Assembly: GCA_934725525.1 (NCBI GenBank)
Contig: CAKVCG010000073.1
Location: 1-8,578, forward strand
DNA: 8,578 nucleotides
From: an uncultured Brachyspira sp.
Lineage (GTDB): Bacteria > Spirochaetota > Brachyspiria > Brachyspirales > Brachyspiraceae
Direction of reading: 5' to 3'
A program made the position numbers and the translations under genes. Numbering within the stretch: position 1 is the first letter of the stretch; each line of letters begins with the position of its first letter. The notes beneath the pieces were generated by a model. That model made no database searches. It saw only the letters and a program-made list of their open reading frames with translations, and was not told the origin of the DNA. Positions 5,311 to 8,578 of this stretch are shown here, one piece after another.

Positions 5311-6336
5311 ATGTCTAAAAAAATATCTTTAATGAATCTTTCTGAAGACGATTTGGCGAAATTTTGCGAAAGCAATAATTTTCCAAAATTTCATTCTTCG
5401 CAAATTTTTAATTGGATATATAAAAAATACGCGACAGATTTTGAAGAGATGAGCGATATTCCTAAAGATTTGAGAGCCTCGCTTAAAGAAAATTATTTTA
5501 TTCATAATTCAAAAGTGGAAAATATATTCGAGGACGAGCATGGGACTAAAAAATTATTAATATCTTTATACGATAAAAGAAAAATAGAATCGGTAATATT
5601 GTCTAAAAACGAAAGAGTCACATTTTGTTTATCGTCTCAAGTGGGCTGCGGATATTCCTGCGCTTTCTGTTCTACGGGGGCTATGGGACTTTCAAGGAAT
5701 TTGACGGCAGACGAAATACTCGCGGAATTTATATTAATGAGAGCGATAACAAAAAAAGTCAATTCTATAGTTTTTATGGGAATGGGCGAACCTTTGGCAA
5801 ATACGAAAAATTTATTCAAGGCAATAGAAACCATAAATTCTTATAAAGGATTTAATTTGGGAATAAGACATATAACGATATCGACCGCGGGAGAGATTAC
5901 GGGAATAAAACAGTTAATAGAAAAAGATTTGGATTGCAGGCTTGCCGTTTCTTTGCATTCTCTAAAAAACGAAGTGAGAGATAAAATAATGCCGATAAAT
6001 AAAAAATATAATGTGGACAATTTGATTTCCATATTGAAGCGATACAGCAAAAACGGAAAAAGAATGATAACTTTTGAATGGGTTCTTATAAAAGATATTA
6101 ACGATTCGGTAAACGATGCTTATAGAATAGTAAACCTAAAAAAAGAATTTCCATTTAAAGTTAATATAATACCAATGAATCCTGTAGAACATGCTCCCGA
6201 ACTCAAAAAGCCAAATAAAGATATTATTTTAAGGTTCAAATCTATATTAAAAGACAACGGCGTGGAAGTAATCGAAAGATTCAAACAAGGACAGGATATA
6301 CTCGCGGGATGCGGACAGCTTGCCATAAAAAACTAA
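5311..6336 (+). CDS. rlmN: 23S rRNA/tRNA adenine-C2 methyltransferase RlmN, 341 aa
   Basis: This radical-SAM enzyme methylates C2 of A2503 in 23S rRNA and A37 of some tRNAs, supporting translational accuracy. The 4Fe-4S motif CGYSCAFC gives Cys113, Cys117 and Cys120. The two cysteines of the dual mechanism are present: Cys106 in FCLSSQ and Cys334 in AGCGQLA, the one methylated in E. coli. So is the conserved Glu93 in KIESVI. GMGEP lies at 157-161 and the SAM-binding STAGE at 191-195. The N-terminal accessory domain (about 1-75) carries the usual FHSSQIFNWIYKK. The length is normal for the family. The start has no Shine-Dalgarno sequence; ATG 5332 is an alternative but would cut into the N-terminal helix. 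The gene is probably transcribed with recA. Confidence 0.96.
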   Translation: MSKKISLMNLSEDDLAKFCESNNFPKFHSSQIFNWIYKKYATDFEEMSDIPKDLRASLKENYFIHNSKVENIFEDEHGTKKLLISLYDKRKIESVILSKNERVTFCLSSQVGCGYSCAFCSTGAMGLSRNLTADEILAEFILMRAITKKVNSIVFMGMGEPLANTKNLFKAIETINSYKGFNLGIRHITISTAGEITGIKQLIEKDLDCRLAVSLHSLKNEVRDKIMPINKKYNVDNLISILKRYSKNGKRMITFEWVLIKDINDSVNDAYRIVNLKKEFPFKVNIIPMNPVEHAPELKKPNKDIILRFKSILKDNGVEVIERFKQGQDILAGCGQLAIKN

Positions 6337-6417
6337 TAATTTGATTAAAAATTCCGATATAAAAAATAATAATACTTTTTAAATTAGAAATAAAATTTTC
6401 AATTAAAGTTGATTTGC

Positions 6418-7521
6418 ATGATACATGAAAAAAGAAAAATAAAATATACAAAAGTTCGCAGAAAAAGAAATTCATTTTCTAACGGTTTAACTATTGATTT
6501 TATAAAAAAATATTTAATAGGAATTGTTTCCGTAGCAATTTTTATTATGCTTGCAAATTTTATGCTGTTAGGAATTCATACATCTTCAAATAATATTTTA
6601 AAAGAAAATCGTTTATCGGAAATACTTCCCGAAACCAATAATAACTTAGAAGAAAGTTTAAATAATATCCCAACGATAACATCCGATGCGAATACCGTTG
6701 CAAACTCCTCCGATATTTTCTACGATTATTTAACTTCGGATGATAGTTTAAATAGCGATGGAATAATAGGAATGAAATACGAAGAATATACGATAGAAAA
6801 CGGAGATAATTTGACGTTAATATCTACAAAAATAGGCGTCAATCTGGATACTTTAGTGAGCGTTAATAAAATAAGTAACGCGAATAAATTGCGACCCGGA
6901 CAGAAAGTAAAAATTCCTAATCGCAACGGTTTATTATACACGGTTCAAAAGGGAGAAAGTTTGAAAGAAATTACCGAAAAATATGATATTCAATTGGATA
7001 AAGTTTTAACTTTCAATAAAATCTACGATAAGGATAATATAAACATTGGAGATGAAATATTTTTACCCGGCGCAAAATATACTTTGGAAGAGAGAATAGA
7101 TAAATTCGGGCAGATGTTTATCTTGCCTACCAAAGTAACGAGGGTTAGCAGTTTATTCGGATATAGAGTTCATCCGATTACAAAAGTAAGAACTAAACAT
7201 ATGGGAGTCGACATACCCGGCGACTTAAATACTCCCGTTTACGCTGCAAGAAACGGAAAAGTTATATTTGCAGGTTATAGCGGAGGATATGGAAATTTGG
7301 TAATCGTTCGTCATGATAAAGGATATACCACATATTACGGACACTTAAATCAAATAAATACTAAAGTCGGCGCCAATGTAATAGCCGGAAACTTGATAGG
7401 AAGAATGGGAAACACGGGAAATTCGACTGGAAGTCACTTACATTTTGAAGTTAGAAGAAACGGCGAGGCTTTGAATCCCGTTGATTTTATATCTATAGCG
7501 AAGTTTATCAGGAAGAGATAA
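6418..7521 (+). CDS. Membrane-anchored LysM/M23 peptidoglycan endopeptidase, 367 aa
   Basis: A basic cytoplasmic N-terminus is followed by one membrane segment (about 31-53, YLIGIVSVAIFIMLANFMLLG) and a low-complexity linker to about 120. Two LysM domains follow (about 123-169, YTIENGDNLTLIS...KIPN; and about 174-220, YTVQKGESLKEIT...FLPG), then a C-terminal M23 domain from about 240. The zinc ligands are intact: HMGVD (His261, Asp265) and HLHFE (His340, His342), with the catalytic-side His309 in YYGHL. LysM binds peptidoglycan and M23 enzymes cut its cross-bridges, so it probably acts in the periplasm in wall growth or cell separation. A regulatory role is less likely because the active site is complete. 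The chosen ATG follows a TTG at 6409 in the same frame; neither has a strong ribosome binding site. The 81-base gap after rlmN has no terminator, so readthrough from the recA operon is possible. Confidence 0.93.
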   Translation: MIHEKRKIKYTKVRRKRNSFSNGLTIDFIKKYLIGIVSVAIFIMLANFMLLGIHTSSNNILKENRLSEILPETNNNLEESLNNIPTITSDANTVANSSDIFYDYLTSDDSLNSDGIIGMKYEEYTIENGDNLTLISTKIGVNLDTLVSVNKISNANKLRPGQKVKIPNRNGLLYTVQKGESLKEITEKYDIQLDKVLTFNKIYDKDNINIGDEIFLPGAKYTLEERIDKFGQMFILPTKVTRVSSLFGYRVHPITKVRTKHMGVDIPGDLNTPVYAARNGKVIFAGYSGGYGNLVIVRHDKGYTTYYGHLNQINTKVGANVIAGNLIGRMGNTGNSTGSHLHFEVRRNGEALNPVDFISIAKFIRKR

Positions 7522-7533
7522 TTATCTTATCCT
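7510..7533. other. Inverted repeat spanning two abutting stop codons
   Basis: A perfect 12-base palindrome, AGATAATTATCT (7516-7527), lies within a 24-base inverted repeat in which 10 of 12 position pairs match. Its centre holds the TAA of the M23 gene (7519-7521) and, on the other strand, the TAA of the DUF58 gene (7522-7524). There is no intergenic base between the two genes and no T-run on either side, so it is at best a weak bidirectional terminator. Confidence 0.5.
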
Positions 7534-8409
7534 CTTTATAAAAAATTTCATTATTTCATTAACATAATCGCTCGAAGTGTCGAGTAATATTCTTTCAACG
7601 GAATTTTTTTTAAGGAAATTTAATTTATCTTCCATGATTTTATTTTGTTCGATTAAATATTTTTCTTTTACAATTTTATTGCTCATATCGAAATATACAA
7701 AATCATCGTTTTCCAAATCGGACATAATCAAAGTTCCGCCAAGATTTGGCATTTCGTATTCCAGCATATCGTTTACCAAGCAAACTATAAAATCATGTCT
7801 TTTTTTCGTTATATCGATTTCTTTTTTCGGAAGTTCTGAGCAAATATCGGTTATTAAAAAAGTCACGCTTCCTCTCGATTGAATTCTGTTAAAATATTCC
7901 AAAGTGTTAGCTATATCGGTTTTTGTGTTTTTAGGCTCGAATTCTATAAGCTCTCTTATTATTCTTAAAACATGATTTCTGCCTTTATTTAGCGGAATAA
8001 ATTTTTCAACCGTATCGGTAAAAATTAAAAGTCCGACTTTATCGTTATTTTTCAAAGCCGAAAACGAAAGCAAGGAGGCGACTTCTATTATTAGATTATG
8101 TTTTGTTTTTGTAAATCCGAAATTCGTTGAAGCGGAAAAATCCGCAAGTATTATAACATTAAGCTCCCTCTCTTCTCTAAATCTTTTTATAAAAGGCTCG
8201 TTATATCTTGCGCTAACTTTCCAATCCATCGCCCGAACATCGTCTCCAATCGTATATTTTCTAACTTCGTCAAATTCTATTCCATGCCCCTTAAACGCCG
8301 AATGATACCTCCCCGAAAAGTAAGAGTTTACTATTCTTGAAGTTTTTATTTCTATTTGCCGAACCAACTTCAAAATATCTTTAGTCGTTATATCGCTATT
8401 CCCAAACAT
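7522..8409 (-). CDS. DUF58-domain protein, 295 aa
   Basis: The DUF58 signature lies at 32-82: SGRYHSAFKGHGIEFDEVR, then YTIGDDVRAMDWKVSAR and the FREERE motif. It is followed by a von Willebrand A-like fold with a MIDAS motif DFSAS (Asp90, Ser92, Ser94), Thr164 and LITD (Asp188), and the usual C-terminal segment with TSSDY and a final Arg-rich helix. No membrane segment is present, so it is cytoplasmic. Family members commonly pair with a MoxR-type AAA+ ATPase and membrane VWA proteins, probably as a metal-dependent chaperone or maturation system. The exact target is unknown. No MoxR gene lies in this window. Upstream it abuts a GNAT-type gene (stop and start touch, TAAATG), indicating translational coupling. 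Confidence 0.9.
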   Translation of the reverse strand: MFGNSDITTKDILKLVRQIEIKTSRIVNSYFSGRYHSAFKGHGIEFDEVRKYTIGDDVRAMDWKVSARYNEPFIKRFREERELNVIILADFSASTNFGFTKTKHNLIIEVASLLSFSALKNNDKVGLLIFTDTVEKFIPLNKGRNHVLRIIRELIEFEPKNTKTDIANTLEYFNRIQSRGSVTFLITDICSELPKKEIDITKKRHDFIVCLVNDMLEYEMPNLGGTLIMSDLENDDFVYFDMSNKIVKEKYLIEQNKIMEDKLNFLKKNSVERILLDTSSDYVNEIMKFFIKRIR

Positions 8410-8578
8410 TTATTTATCCGATAAAATTTCGTTAATAATTTTTTCTATAGTTTTTAAATCAATATCTTTCATAAAAGTAAACGGCTTCGGATTTAATTTA
8501 AGTTCCGCAATTTCTTTTTCAAATATAGAAACATTATGCCAATTTCCGCATTTATATCCCGTTTTATGATATTCTCCG
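8410..8578 (-). CDS. C-terminal end of a GNAT-type acetyltransferase, runs off right edge
   Basis: The last 55 codons are present, starting GEYHKTGYKCGNWHNVSIFEK and ending with TAA at 8412-8410. The pattern H-K-x-GYK-x-G-x-W-x-(D/N)-V-x-x-(F/M)-EK followed by a Pro-containing tail is that of the final strands of phosphinothricin/amino-acid N-acetyltransferases of the GNAT superfamily, which use acetyl-CoA. The substrate cannot be inferred, and the acetyl-CoA-binding motif would lie outside the window. The stop directly touches the ATG of the DUF58 gene, so the two share a transcript. Family assignment rests on a short fragment and is moderate. Confidence 0.6.
   Translation of the reverse strand, partial: GEYHKTGYKCGNWHNVSIFEKEIAELKLNPKPFTFMKDIDLKTIEKIINEILSDK

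Noticed and set aside
5625..6326. Several short ORFs overlapping rlmN on both strands
   Set aside because: They are shadows of the conserved rlmN frame and have no supporting signals.
6341..6417. Promoter for the LysM/M23 gene
   Set aside because: TTGATT with AT-rich hexamers downstream can be found, but spacing or -10 quality is poor and the base composition makes chance matches likely.

Overview
The window is AT-rich and gene-dense, with short gaps between genes. It most likely comes from a host-associated intestinal spirochaete, Brachyspira or a close relative. That assignment is an inference from four things: the base composition, a loose spirochaete-type lipobox on a sialidase-like lipoprotein, tRNA genes without encoded CCA, and a RecA with lineage-specific oddities. 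No 16S gene or database search supports it.

Left part (1-3126). The 5' end of a GH57/DUF3536-type glycoside hydrolase gene runs off the left edge on the minus strand. Divergent from it is a gene for a small secreted protein, probably an outer-membrane beta-barrel (552-1250). A 394-base gap with three hairpins separates that gene from a convergent minus-strand gene for a sialidase-like lipoprotein (1645-3126).

Middle (3127-3960). The lipoprotein gene has a long 5' leader of about 330 bases. The leader carries a perfect pentanucleotide repeat of 13.8 units (3314-3382) inside a leader ORF that ends one base before the lipoprotein start codon. This is the most interesting locus in the window, because unit slippage would change where that leader ORF stops. 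Divergent from it lies a stable-RNA cluster: tRNA-Arg(GCG), tRNA-Ser(GGA) and the small bacterial SRP RNA.

Right part (3961-8578). recA has a good sigma70-type promoter. It is followed, in one probable transcription unit, by an 18-codon remnant of an FmdB-type zinc-ribbon gene, then rlmN (23S rRNA/tRNA m2A methyltransferase), and possibly a membrane-anchored LysM/M23 cell-wall endopeptidase. This last gene ends base-to-base against a convergent minus-strand DUF58 gene. The DUF58 gene is itself joined without a gap to the end of a GNAT-type acetyltransferase gene that runs off the right edge.

Most genes are housekeeping (DNA repair, ribosome fidelity, protein targeting, cell wall). The accessory, surface-related part is the outer-membrane protein and the sialidase-like lipoprotein with its potentially phase-variable leader.
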